A stretch of DNA of 37,177 nt from an uncultured Selenomonadales bacterium (lineage in GTDB: Bacteria > Bacillota > Negativicutes > Selenomonadales > Selenomonadaceae), in NCBI GenBank assembly GCA_937915885.1, contig CALGGP010000143.1:1-37177 (forward strand). Direction: 5' to 3'. The notes beneath the pieces were generated by a model. That model was not told the DNA's origin. It made no database searches and was given only the letters and a program-made list of their open reading frames with translations. Within the stretch, counting starts at the first letter, position 1. Every line of letters starts with the position of its first letter. Below are positions 1 through 9,051 of the stretch, piece by piece. The position numbers were made by a program, and so were the translations under genes.

Positions 1-25
1 CATGAAAAAATTTTTTTCAAAAAGA

Positions 26-171
26 GCGCCGACTGCGCGGGGTGGGCGCCGCACTCGAGGGGCAGGAGCCAAACACCATGGGGGCGAAAAAAGCTGGCGC
101 CGCCGACGCGGGTGGGAGCCGCTGTCAAAATTGGGGCGCCAGCTCGGAGGGTGGGAGCGTCGGCGGCGCCC
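26..171. repeat. GGCGCC-punctuated intergenic repeat array downstream of leuS
   Basis: The palindrome GGCGCC occurs at 45-50, 96-101, 135-140 and 165-170, so starts are 51, 39 and 30 bp apart. Segments between them carry a GCTCCCACCC-like core when read in the leuS direction. Read that way, the first unit forms a hairpin with perfect 8-bp arms GGGGCGCC/GGCGCCCC a short distance after the leuS stop. A related array with 31- and 39-bp spacing follows ileS at 21,448-21,550. No start codon with a ribosome site is visible here. I see no canonical T-run terminator, so the role (mRNA 3' end, REP-like element or other) is unknown. Confidence 0.6.
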
Positions 172-202
172 CTAATAAATTTCGGGTTGACGGGAATAAA
201 AT

Positions 203-2665
203 TTATTTGGCAACTACATTGACGAGCTTATCGGGGACGGCGACGACCTTGGCGATCGATTTGCCCGCCGTCAACTCTTTTACTCTCGAGTGCGTGAGCG
301 CTAATTTTTCAATCGCCTCTCGATCCAATCCGCGCGGAAGCGTCATACGACCGCGAACCTTGCCGTTGATCTGCAGAACGATCTCGACTTCGTCCTCGAC
401 GAGCGCGGTCTCATCGAACGTCGGGAAGGATTGTTTATGGACGCTGCCGTCGAAGAATTTACTCCAAAGTTCCTCGGTGATGTGCGGGACGAACGGCGCG
501 AGCATCTTCAACAGATTGCCGACGACTTCTCGAGCGAGCGCGCCGTTGAGGGGCTTGTCTTGAAAGTTGTGCATCTCGTTGACGAGCTCCATGAGCGAAC
601 TGATCGCGGTATTGAACATAAAGCGTTCGCCGACGTCCTCAGTGACTTTTTTGATCGTCCGATGCATCGTCCGACGGAGATTTTTTTCTTCGACAGTCAA
701 GCCGCCGACATCATAGCCGCCGTCGTTGAAGTGGTCGCTGAAGATATTAACGATGCGCCAAACGCGGTTGAGGAAACGGAACGAGCCCTCGACGCCCTGA
801 TCGCTCCAATCGAGATCGCGCTCGGGCGGTGCGGCGAACAGAATGAACAGCCGCGCGGTGTCGGCGCCGTACTTATCGATGATCTCTTCGGGCGAAACGA
901 CATTGCCCTTGGACTTCGACATTTTAGCGCCGTCCTTGATCACCATGCCTTGGCAGAGTAAATTCGTAAAGGGCTCGTCGAAATCCAACAATCCGGCGTC
1001 GCGCAAAACCTTCGTAAAGAATCGCGAATAGAGCAGATGCAGGATTGCGTGTTCGATGCCGCCGATGTACTGATCGACGGGCGACCAATAATTGACTTTG
1101 TCGCGGTCGAAGGGTTTTTGATCGTTATGCGGATCGGTGTAGCGGAGATAATACCACGACGAGCAGATGAACGTATCCATGGTATCGGTCTCGCGATGAG
1201 CATGCCCGCCGCACTTCGGACATGTGCAATCGTTGAATGATTTACTCGTCGACAGCGGGCTCAACGCGCCTTGTTTGAACTCGACGTCGGTCGGCAGAAG
1301 GACGGGCAATTGATCTTCGGGCACGAGCACTTCACCGCACTTGTCGCAGTAGATGATCGGGATGGGCGCGCCCCAATATCTTTGACGAGAGATGAGCCAA
1401 TCGCGGAGGCGGTAATTAATTTTACGAGAGCCGACATTATTTTTTTCAAGCCAATCGACGACGGCTTTTTTGCCCTTGACGGAGTCGGTGCCGGTGAAAG
1501 GGCCGCTGTTGACCATGAGCCCGGGCTCGATGTAAGCGTTATCCATCTCGTTGATATCGAGGGGCTTTTTGGGATTATCGATGACGAGAATTTTTTCGAG
1601 GTTATACTTGGTGGCGAACATCCAATCGCGCTCGTCGTGCGCGGGGACGCCCATAACGGCGCCGGTGCCGAACTCGTAGACGACATAATTGGTGATCCAG
1701 ATCGGAATGCGCTTATTATTGATGGGATTGACGGCATAAGCGCCGGTGAAGACGCCCTTCTTTTCGGAGTCGGCGTTGGTTTTCTCGACGTCGGAGATAT
1801 TTTTGACTTCGTCGACGAACGCGCGGAGCTCGTTTTCGTTGGGCTGACCGCTGATGAGTTTATCGACGAGGGGATGTTCGGCGGCGAGCACGACGAAAGT
1901 GACGCCGAAGATGGTATCGGGTCTGGTGGTATAGACGGGAATTTTATCGTCGGAGCCGTCGACGGTGAAAGAGAACTCGGCGCCTTCGGAGCGACCGATC
2001 CAATTCTCCTGCATGATCTTGACGCGTTCGGGCCAACCTTTGAGCTTATCGAGATCGGCGAGGAGTTCGTCGGCGTAATCGGTGATTTTGAGGAACCACT
2101 GAGCGAGATTTTTTTTATGGACTTCGTGATCGCAGCGCCAGCATTTTCCGTCTATGACCTGTTCGTTGGCGAGAACGGTGCCGCAGGAGTCGCACCAATT
2201 GACGGCGGCTTCCTTTTTATAGGCGAGCCCGCGCTTATAGAAGAGCTCGAAAAGCCATTGCGTCCAGCGGTAATAGTCGGGATTGCAGGTTATGACTTCG
2301 CGATCCCAGTCATAAGAGAAGCCCATGGATTTAAGCTGACGTTCCATTGTTTCGATATTTGAGTATGTCCAATCATCCGGACGGACGCCATGTTTCGAAG
2401 CGGCAAGATCGGCCGGCAATCCAAATGAATCAAATCCCATAGGGTGTATAACACTGTATCCGCGCATATTTCTGAAGCGAGCGAGTGCATCACCCAAAGA
2501 ATAATTCCGTACATGGCCTACGTGAATTTTTCCGCTCGGGTACGGCAGCATTTCCAGACAGTAATATTTTTTTTTGTCGCCGTCCTCAGAGACCTTGAAA
2601 GGATTTTCGGCGAACCATTTATCCTGCCACTTCTTTTCGATCGACGCGGGATTGTATTTCTCCAT
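203..2665 (-). CDS. leuS: Leucyl-tRNA synthetase
   Basis: Charges tRNA-Leu with leucine in the cytoplasm; a class I synthetase of 820 residues, normal for the bacterial enzyme. The HIGH signature appears as HVGH at residues 48-51, inside the typical LPYPSGKIHVGHVRNYSLGD block, and the KMSKS loop at 581-585. A connective editing domain with TTRPDTIFG and a GTGAVMGVPAHDERD segment lies between them, and the C-terminal part has the usual anticodon-binding region. The frame stays open further upstream, but the start at 2665 (MEKYNPASIEKKW) matches family N-termini and has a GGAGG ribosome site at about 2672-2677. The HNH gene ends only 34 bp upstream, so leuS probably depends on that gene's promoter or read-through. 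I saw no T-box leader. Confidence 0.97.
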   Translation of the reverse strand: MEKYNPASIEKKWQDKWFAENPFKVSEDGDKKKYYCLEMLPYPSGKIHVGHVRNYSLGDALARFRNMRGYSVIHPMGFDSFGLPADLAASKHGVRPDDWTYSNIETMERQLKSMGFSYDWDREVITCNPDYYRWTQWLFELFYKRGLAYKKEAAVNWCDSCGTVLANEQVIDGKCWRCDHEVHKKNLAQWFLKITDYADELLADLDKLKGWPERVKIMQENWIGRSEGAEFSFTVDGSDDKIPVYTTRPDTIFGVTFVVLAAEHPLVDKLISGQPNENELRAFVDEVKNISDVEKTNADSEKKGVFTGAYAVNPINNKRIPIWITNYVVYEFGTGAVMGVPAHDERDWMFATKYNLEKILVIDNPKKPLDINEMDNAYIEPGLMVNSGPFTGTDSVKGKKAVVDWLEKNNVGSRKINYRLRDWLISRQRYWGAPIPIIYCDKCGEVLVPEDQLPVLLPTDVEFKQGALSPLSTSKSFNDCTCPKCGGHAHRETDTMDTFICSSWYYLRYTDPHNDQKPFDRDKVNYWSPVDQYIGGIEHAILHLLYSRFFTKVLRDAGLLDFDEPFTNLLCQGMVIKDGAKMSKSKGNVVSPEEIIDKYGADTARLFILFAAPPERDLDWSDQGVEGSFRFLNRVWRIVNIFSDHFNDGGYDVGGLTVEEKNLRRTMHRTIKKVTEDVGERFMFNTAISSLMELVNEMHNFQDKPLNGALAREVVGNLLKMLAPFVPHITEELWSKFFDGSVHKQSFPTFDETALVEDEVEIVLQINGKVRGRMTLPRGLDREAIEKLALTHSRVKELTAGKSIAKVVAVPDKLVNVVAK

Positions 2666-2699
2666 ATATTTGCCTCCAAAAAAAGTTTCGGCAGTCATT

Positions 2700-3716
2700 T
2701 TAGCGCGCCGCCCCGTCATCGTCAAGTTTATTGCGAAATTGCCGCGCGCATCCATGGCTGCAGAAGCGAGTATCCTTAAAAGGCGTCGTAAAATCTTTTC
2801 CGCAGTTGAGGCAAACCTTTTTATGAAGATTTTCTTCCGCCTTACGATTTTGCCACTGATAAACCATCCCGCAATCGCGCGAACAGGTTTTTGCTTTAGA
2901 TTTTTTGTTCGACAGATAATATTGATGGCAGATCGGACACAGTCTGATCTCAACTTTCGGTTTGGCACGTTTTTTGTTTGCTTCGACGAACTGAGGCGCA
3001 TGAATTTTTCCGTGCTCGGAACGAGTGATGAGCGCCAGATTTTCAATGTTATTGTTGTCCGTATTGCCGTCGATGTGATGAACAATATAAACCTCGTCGT
3101 CGGAAATTTCGCCGTTAAAATACGTCCACACCGCACGTTGCAGTGCCAATTTGTGGTGGTAATGTCTGCGGGCTTTAACCTTGCTGAAGATCATGCCGTT
3201 GAATTTTTGATGGTCGGCATCGATGATCTCAACCTTCGGAGCATCAATGGAGAAATTAATATTTTCCAGCCTCTCGCGTTGCGCTTCCATAAACGCTTCC
3301 AATGCCAACGGATGAGGATCGAGATGCAGACGATTGTGCTCCTTACGAGTCATCAGCGCCAAATTCATAATGTCGTTGTTATCTTTGTTCGTGTCGAGAT
3401 GGTGAATGACGCAGTCGCTCGGAATATCGCCGAAAAAGTAATTGTAGACTGCCCGATGGATCGCCAACACGTTTTGATAGTGTCCGGTATCGTCTTTCGT
3501 GTAGATCAAGCCGTTGAACTTCTGATGAGTGTCGTCGATGATCTCAATGACAGGCTTGATCGGTGCGCCGACCGGAGCGTCGAAGTCTTTCAGCAGGAGC
3601 CGCGCAACTTCTTCGACCGCTTTGATCTCGTTCGGATCGGTGACGACATCGCGGAGCATGCCGAGTGCCTTCAAAATTTTGCCTTTGCGCTTGGTGCGAG
3701 ATTTTTCTCCGTTCAT
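2700..3716 (-). CDS. Double HNH-endonuclease-like protein with two C-terminal zinc fingers
   Basis: A 338-residue protein with two HNH-like units: the first has H105-H106, N118, H127 and H131 in VIHHLDTNKDNND...NRLH; the second has H213-H214, N226, H235 and H239 in IVHHIDGNTDNNN...GKIH. Each is preceded by a similar KFNG.I...HRAV/QRAV.TYF stretch, so the protein arose by internal duplication. Two treble-clef-like zinc sites follow (C260, C263, C278, C282 and C302, C305, C319, C323). The start at 3716 was chosen because a GGGGGA ribosome site lies 8 bases upstream and the longer frame runs through a promoter-like region. DNA binding or nicking is expected from the family; the target is unknown. 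It has the look of a homing-type or selfish HNH gene, and it sits directly upstream of leuS on the same transcript. Confidence 0.8.
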   Translation of the reverse strand: MNGEKSRTKRKGKILKALGMLRDVVTDPNEIKAVEEVARLLLKDFDAPVGAPIKPVIEIIDDTHQKFNGLIYTKDDTGHYQNVLAIHRAVYNYFFGDIPSDCVIHHLDTNKDNNDIMNLALMTRKEHNRLHLDPHPLALEAFMEAQRERLENINFSIDAPKVEIIDADHQKFNGMIFSKVKARRHYHHKLALQRAVWTYFNGEISDDEVYIVHHIDGNTDNNNIENLALITRSEHGKIHAPQFVEANKKRAKPKVEIRLCPICHQYYLSNKKSKAKTCSRDCGMVYQWQNRKAEENLHKKVCLNCGKDFTTPFKDTRFCSHGCARQFRNKLDDDGAAR

Positions 3717-3734
3717 TCCTACAGTCCCCCGTTC

Positions 3735-3763
3735 TTGACAAGCAACAGCCGAGGCGCTAAAAT
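3735..3763 (+). promoter_or_regulatory. Sigma-70 promoter pointing away from the HNH gene
   Basis: A perfect -35 TTGACA at 3735-3740 and -10 TAAAAT at 3758-3763 are separated by 17 bases. No protein gene follows on this strand before the terminator at 3848-3890, so the expected product is a short RNA. It faces the minus-strand promoter at 3813-3841. Confidence 0.55.
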
Positions 3764-3812
3764 AAACGGTAGAGGAGTCCTCGTGTGCTTGTGTATTTGT
3801 TTTAGCGATCAA

Positions 3813-3841
3813 ATTCTAGCACGCGGCGGCTCCTCTGTCAA
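3813..3841 (-). promoter_or_regulatory. Promoter of the HNH gene (and probably leuS)
   Basis: On the minus strand a perfect -35 TTGACA (3836-3841) is followed after 17 bases by -10 TAGAAT (3813-3818). Transcription would begin near 3806, leaving a leader of about 90 nt before the HNH start at 3716. The leader has no T-box-like AGGGTGG element. Confidence 0.7.
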
Positions 3842-3847
3842 TTGCAT

Positions 3848-3890
3848 AAAAAAAGACGCCCTCCACATCGGAAGGCGCCGATTTTTTTTT
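3848..3890. terminator. Bidirectional rho-independent terminator
   Basis: A hairpin pairs CGCC (3857-3860) with GGCG (3874-3877) and TCC (3862-3864) with GGA (3870-3872). It is flanked by seven A's at 3848-3854 and nine T's at 3882-3890, so it can stop transcription on both strands. It ends the minus-strand helicase operon, whose stop codon is at 3903, and would also end the plus-strand small RNA. Confidence 0.85.
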
Positions 3891-3902
3891 ACACTGCATT
3901 CT

Positions 3903-6900
3903 TCAAACCGACGTGAGCTTATTCAATGCATAAGGCAGCGCATATTTGAAGTACGAATCGCAAATGTAAATCTTACCACTCCCGCGCGGTTCGGCACGCA
4001 TCGCAGGATATACGACCACTTCAAATTTTTTCACGCCGTCAATCAAAAAAATTTTATCGTCCTCCGCGCGGAGCGTCCGATTATATTCACTCAAAATATT
4101 TTCGAGCGACGCCAGATATTTTTTTTGCACGTCAAACGGAATGTCCGACGCAAGCCGACCGTCCGTCCCCCAATCAAGCAATTGCAATCCGTACCGTCGA
4201 TCCAATCGCCCCTGCACATACTGATTGCGATAATGCTTGAGACAATTGTTGCACGCCGTTGCGCAATCACACGCGCTCAACAGCGCCTTCATCTGCTCGA
4301 GCATGTTTCCAATCTCCGACGCAATCTCTATCGAATATCCCGCGCCGCTCGACAGATTGTCGTAGATATAAACGTCGACAAAAATTTTCTCGTCGCCGCC
4401 CGTCCGTCGAATGCGATAGCCCGTCACCAATTCGCCGAAGTCCACATCGAGTTCTTTGCACGCGACCAATCGAAATGCCTCCGCCACCGATTGAGCCGCA
4501 CGATCCAACCATAAATTTTCAACGCCGCTCCGAGTGTCGAGCCGCCGCCCGTCGAGCGCAAACTCCAACACTAACATGTCCGTGATGAAGTCATAGCCCA
4601 AATCAACTTCAATCGTGTCGCGGTGCTTGCAAGCGACCTTGGCAGGATACGGACGCCCGACATCTTTAAACGGATCGTTTTTCGTATTCGGCACCGCCGC
4701 CCCGCAATCAGCGCACACGACGAAGCCGGAGTCCGACGCGCCTTTATTGATCATAATGATGCGCTGATTTTTGCGCGACGCCATGCGCAAGTGTTTGCAA
4801 CCGTCGATGCGAAACATCTCGTCGTGATCGGGCAGCGTCGAATACTCCGGCGGTTGAGCCGTCGAATATTCTTCCGTCAACTGCGCCTCCGAGATCGACG
4901 TCGCGTTTTTCGGCGCAAATCCCCACGGGCGCAACATCTTTCGAGCCGACCGCTCCAACGTCCGATTGCCGCAAAACGGACAGCTCGTATGATTTTCCTC
5001 CGCCAAGCCGAACCAGCCGCATTTGCACTTCAGCAGTTCCTTGACGTAATTTTTATCGTCGATGAAACTCCGCGCGGGCGACTTGCGCCATTGACCGCCG
5101 TGATAAAAAATGCCGCCGATTTGATACGTCTTTTTGTCGACGACGAGCGCTCTCCCGGGCGCGCATTCGCTGATCGCAACGTCCAAGCCGCGCGCGACCA
5201 GATATTTTATCCTGCCGTCGTTGTTGAGCACATAAGTGCTGACGACATTCTTCGGGAATGAGTACGTCGGAATGATGCCCGCCTCATACAGCGCGTCCAA
5301 AATTTTATAGCTCTCGCCGAACATCTCGGGATGCATATTTTTTTTCGATTGAAGAGCGTCGAGATCGACGAACAGCTCATCGCATAAAATTTTTACGTCG
5401 ACGGACGCATTGTCGGGGATCGCTCCGCGCGGAATTTTAAAGTCGAGCGCAAATTTTTTAAAGGCGTCAATGTGATTGTCGAAGAATGCAGCGGCAGAAA
5501 TATCGTCGAGGCTCGATTGGATCGTCGACAAAAATTCTTGGAACATGATCATCGAAAGATGCCGACGAATTAATTTTTCGCTCTCGACATCGATCCACGG
5601 CTTGCGCGGATCGCCGCGAAACATCGGCACCGGATTATTGAAATACAACATATCATGCGGACCGTTCTCGCAAAACGTCACGATCGTTGACAGGCTCGAG
5701 CCGCGCCGCCCCGCTCGTCCCGCGCGCTGCTGATAATTCTCGCGCATCGGCGGAATGTTGCGCAATCCGATCGCCACAAGCGATCCGATATCGATGCCGA
5801 CCTCCATCGTCGTCGTGCTGCTCAAAATATCGACGGGAAATTCTCCGTCGCGCAAAAAATCTTGGAAGCGCAACTCGTAATCCTCCGTCTTCGACCAAAA
5901 TTCGTCGCGCTGATCCTTGTGCGACAGTTGAGCCGTATGCTCCTCGGTGTCGATCACTCGGACGGCGCCTCCGTTGACGGCGTCCTCGATCGGTTGACGC
6001 CAAAATCTTAACGCCTCGAGCTCGTCGTCGGTCAATGCATGCGTCGCCGAACTGCCGCACGTCGGACAACGCCCCTTGAGCAAATACGGCGTGAGTTCTT
6101 TGCATTGATCGCAACGATGCCATTGATGCCGGAGATCGAAGCGCGCCCGCAATCGGCTCATATCGACATAAAAATTGCCGCTCGAGTTGATACGCAAAAA
6201 TCTTTTCTGCAACACCGTGCGCCAATGCCGCATCGCCGTCGAATTTTTGTCCCACCCCATGATATCCTGAATGACGGTTGAAAACTTCCATTGATCGCTC
6301 AAGCCGTAGCCGCCGTAATTTTTTCGTACCTCGAGACGAACGGCGTCGGAAATATTTTCGCCGAGCGCAACGTTTTGATCGCAAACGGAGATTATCCACG
6401 CATTGAACAGCTCGATAAATTCATCATCAGACACGTCCGCCCCGTAATCCCGAAGATCATCGACGGCATCATCCAAATCATTTTGCGCGGGCTCGAGCCA
6501 AGCGATCGCGGAGTCGTAAAGCGTATTGTAGCCGCCGCAAAACAGTCGAAGCAAAATTGCCTGCATCCGATCGCGCGCCTTGTCGATCGTCAACTTTGGA
6601 CGATATTTTCTGCCGCGCTTGACGGCTCGATTGAAATCCGCAAGCACCGTTGAGCAATCCGAAGAAAAAATTTTTTGCTCGTCGCCGTCGAACAGCCGAA
6701 CATTTTTTTGAGCGGCGGCAAGACAAAAATAATCGTAGAGATATTGCATCGACGGCTCGTCGGTGTGCTCGATCCAATCGGCAGCGATCGCAAACAACTG
6801 TCGAGCCGCCGTATCGTCCGATATTCGCGACATGTCTCGAGCGAGAGTCGCCGCGCGTTGTCGACTGTCGGAAAAAAGTAATACCTTGCGTCCTTCGTTG

Positions 6901-9044
6901 GGCAGATGCGATTTTTGAGGAACCGCCGACTGATTTTGAAACTGCGCCTTGATAATGTTGAAGAATGTTTGATTGCCGCGCGTGCCGAACGACGTCAGTT
7001 GAGTGCGCGATAATTGATGTCGACAGTGCGGGCATTCGTAAAACGTGAGCCGTTCCTTGTCCTCGAACTCGCTGTAGTGAAGTCGACGCATGCCTTCACG
7101 CCGATTGAAATACAAAAAGCCGCTCCGCACGTCGAGCCAACACGTTTTGATTTTCTTCCGCCGGTTGGCGTCGAGCTCGTAGCCGTCGGGCGGAATGAAC
7201 AAATGCAATTCGCGCATGCGCTCGTCGAGAATTTGTCCCGAATATCGCCAGAGATAAGTTTTGTCCTCGTGCCGGAGTTCGTCCTCGAGCACGTAGCCCT
7301 TGAAAAACAACGCGCCGCAACGTCGATCGTTATACAGCTCGTAAACGACGCTGCCGCAATGCGGGCAATTCAATTTACCGTCCGACAAAAAAATTTCTCC
7401 GAGCCTCAACGTGCCGTAAGCATTTTTTTCGACGTGGGAGTGCGGACAATCGGGATTGGTGCAGGCGTAAACGCCCTTGATGCCGCGAAACAGCATGTGC
7501 ATGCGCGCGGGAAATAAAACGGCGTCGCGATCGTTGCGAGCGAGAGGCGCGATCGCCAACAAAATCCCGACGGCATTCAATGCCTCCGACGGTTGCATCG
7601 ACGGGAAAATTTTTGCGGCAAGCTCATTCAACGAGATCGCCGTCCCGCGACATCGGCGGATCATCTCCGCGAACGGTCGATAGTCCGTCAAATGATCGTA
7701 GAGCCAAGCATACGCCGATTGCAACGACAAAAATTTTTCGGGCGCGCCTTCGACATTCGACCAAAAATCATTCAGCGCCGTCAATCGATCTTCATCACTG
7801 CCTTCAAATGCCTCGGTCGAGCGATCCAAAAATTTTTTCGGCTCGATATCATATTTTTGATTGAGCGACAGAATTTCCCGCTCGCCCGTCAAATAATCGA
7901 AGCCACCATCCGACGCCGTCAAGTCTCTAAAAAATTTATCGACGGCAACTCGATCGTCGGGCATGCTCGCCGTCGTCAAAATGAATTGCACCCGCTCGCG
8001 TCCGATCCTCAATTTATACAGCAATCGGCGAATGAGCAATGCGACTTCTCCGCCCGACGAGCCCTTGTACATGTGCGCCTCGTCGATCACGAACAGCAAT
8101 TTATTCGACGGATCGGCGGCAAGCCAATCGCGCGTCGACGCCCAAATTTCTTTCTCGCGCGGACGCATCAGCATGTACTCGAGCATTGAGTAATTCGTGA
8201 TCAGAATGTCAGGGCAAATTTTTTGCATCTCAAATCGCGTGATCAGCTCGGCGTCCTCGGCGTTCGTAATGTGCCGACCGTTTTCGAGCGCGTCAAGAAA
8301 TTGATCCATGTCAACTTTCGAGGGAATTTTGCCGTCGGCGATCAATCGATCCACGAACGCTTTGTCCTCGGACTTGACGATCGCTCTAAGCGTGTCGCTC
8401 AATTGCCGATCTTGAGCCTTGTCGGGTTTCGCGCCGGGATAAGGCGTTCGACCGATGTACATTCCGAACTGCGGACGACGAACATTTTGCCCGCATACGT
8501 CTCGAAAAATCGCCGCGAATTTTTGATCTCGATCGCCGATCAATCGCCGCCATCGACTGATCTGATCCGATACCAGCGCGTTCATCGGATACATTATCAT
8601 CACTCGGACGCCGCGTTGTTTCCATGTCGACGGCGAATCGTGCGCTTCGACGGCGAATTTTGCCAGGATCGACCACATAAAACATTCGGTTTTGCCCGAG
8701 CCCGTGCCCGTCGCGACGAATAAATCTCTACCCTTCGATGCCGCCTCCAACGCTTGTAATTGATGCACGAACGGCGAGCGATACACGCCCAAGCCCGCGT
8801 CGATCAGCCGCAAAAAAAATTTCCTCAACCACTCCGGCAACTCGACCGTCGAAAATCCGTCGGGCGCAATCTTATACGCCGGCGACGATTCGATGTACGG
8901 CTCGCGATACATCACGCCTTCCGCGCGGAGTTTGTCTTTGAGCGCGTCGAGCAGCAGCGGCGACTTGCCGAAGTACTGAGCCTTGATATAATTCTCCGGC
9001 TCCGAACAAAGTTTGTCGTGAATCGCGTTGACTCCGTAGGACAT
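3903..9044 (-). CDS. Large DEAH-box helicase with DUF1998-like C-terminus (MrfA/DruE/DrmA-like)
   Basis: A 1713-residue SF2 helicase. Walker A is TGTGSGKTE at 112-120, motif II is DEAH at 321-324, and motif VI reads QQRAGRAGRRG after VGIDIG. Several Cys-pair zinc sites interrupt the core and C-terminus (CTNPDC...CPHCG, FYECPHCRHQ, CDQC...CPTCG, CKCG...CPFCG). The C-terminus has the four-Cys DUF1998 signature CDCATACNNCLKHYRNQ near an LDW motif. This architecture is known from the repair helicase MrfA and the phage-defence helicases of Druantia (DruE), DISARM and Dpd. ATG 9044 is preferred over the in-frame TTG at 9062 because GGGGAGTG (9052-9059) fits it; the gene begins 7 bp after gene C. 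Last gene of the four-gene set; expected motor of the system. The exact system type cannot be assigned by eye. Confidence 0.85.
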   Translation of the reverse strand: MSYGVNAIHDKLCSEPENYIKAQYFGKSPLLLDALKDKLRAEGVMYREPYIESSPAYKIAPDGFSTVELPEWLRKFFLRLIDAGLGVYRSPFVHQLQALEAASKGRDLFVATGTGSGKTECFMWSILAKFAVEAHDSPSTWKQRGVRVMIMYPMNALVSDQISRWRRLIGDRDQKFAAIFRDVCGQNVRRPQFGMYIGRTPYPGAKPDKAQDRQLSDTLRAIVKSEDKAFVDRLIADGKIPSKVDMDQFLDALENGRHITNAEDAELITRFEMQKICPDILITNYSMLEYMLMRPREKEIWASTRDWLAADPSNKLLFVIDEAHMYKGSSGGEVALLIRRLLYKLRIGRERVQFILTTASMPDDRVAVDKFFRDLTASDGGFDYLTGEREILSLNQKYDIEPKKFLDRSTEAFEGSDEDRLTALNDFWSNVEGAPEKFLSLQSAYAWLYDHLTDYRPFAEMIRRCRGTAISLNELAAKIFPSMQPSEALNAVGILLAIAPLARNDRDAVLFPARMHMLFRGIKGVYACTNPDCPHSHVEKNAYGTLRLGEIFLSDGKLNCPHCGSVVYELYNDRRCGALFFKGYVLEDELRHEDKTYLWRYSGQILDERMRELHLFIPPDGYELDANRRKKIKTCWLDVRSGFLYFNRREGMRRLHYSEFEDKERLTFYECPHCRHQLSRTQLTSFGTRGNQTFFNIIKAQFQNQSAVPQKSHLPNEGRKVLLFSDSRQRAATLARDMSRISDDTAARQLFAIAADWIEHTDEPSMQYLYDYFCLAAAQKNVRLFDGDEQKIFSSDCSTVLADFNRAVKRGRKYRPKLTIDKARDRMQAILLRLFCGGYNTLYDSAIAWLEPAQNDLDDAVDDLRDYGADVSDDEFIELFNAWIISVCDQNVALGENISDAVRLEVRKNYGGYGLSDQWKFSTVIQDIMGWDKNSTAMRHWRTVLQKRFLRINSSGNFYVDMSRLRARFDLRHQWHRCDQCKELTPYLLKGRCPTCGSSATHALTDDELEALRFWRQPIEDAVNGGAVRVIDTEEHTAQLSHKDQRDEFWSKTEDYELRFQDFLRDGEFPVDILSSTTTMEVGIDIGSLVAIGLRNIPPMRENYQQRAGRAGRRGSSLSTIVTFCENGPHDMLYFNNPVPMFRGDPRKPWIDVESEKLIRRHLSMIMFQEFLSTIQSSLDDISAAAFFDNHIDAFKKFALDFKIPRGAIPDNASVDVKILCDELFVDLDALQSKKNMHPEMFGESYKILDALYEAGIIPTYSFPKNVVSTYVLNNDGRIKYLVARGLDVAISECAPGRALVVDKKTYQIGGIFYHGGQWRKSPARSFIDDKNYVKELLKCKCGWFGLAEENHTSCPFCGNRTLERSARKMLRPWGFAPKNATSISEAQLTEEYSTAQPPEYSTLPDHDEMFRIDGCKHLRMASRKNQRIIMINKGASDSGFVVCADCGAAVPNTKNDPFKDVGRPYPAKVACKHRDTIEVDLGYDFITDMLVLEFALDGRRLDTRSGVENLWLDRAAQSVAEAFRLVACKELDVDFGELVTGYRIRRTGGDEKIFVDVYIYDNLSSGAGYSIEIASEIGNMLEQMKALLSACDCATACNNCLKHYRNQYVQGRLDRRYGLQLLDWGTDGRLASDIPFDVQKKYLASLENILSEYNRTLRAEDDKIFLIDGVKKFEVVVYPAMRAEPRGSGKIYICDSYFKYALPYALNKLTSV

Positions 9045-9051
9045 TAATCGA

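Larger units (their letters stand above)
3770..3890 (+). ncRNA. Candidate structured small RNA between facing promoters
   Basis: This is the interval expected from the plus promoter at 3735-3763 to the terminator T-run at 3882-3890, about 120 nt. The 5' end AGAGGAG (3771-3777) can pair with CTCCTCT (3830-3836), and two more pairs form after one bulged base (CC with GG), closing a domain of about 66 nt. A short A-rich linker and the terminator hairpin follow. The first ~37 nt would be antisense to the 5' leader of the HNH mRNA. No known RNA family is recognised and no conserved ORF is seen. Evidence is promoter, fold and terminator only. Confidence 0.35.

Noticed and set aside
1..3. Possible ATG of a minus-strand gene leaving the window at the left edge
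   Set aside because: Only a start codon is present and no ribosome binding site precedes it.
42..563. Plus-strand open frame at the left edge
   Set aside because: It runs through the GC-rich repeat array and then antisense to leuS; low-complexity sequence without a domain.
2666..3136. N-terminal extension of leuS to 3136
   Set aside because: It overlaps the HNH gene in another frame, shows no synthetase similarity, and a good GGAGG site serves the start at 2665.
3717..3806. T-box or other leucine-responsive leader before HNH/leuS
   Set aside because: No AGGGTGG-type T-box sequence or specifier stem could be found in the leader.
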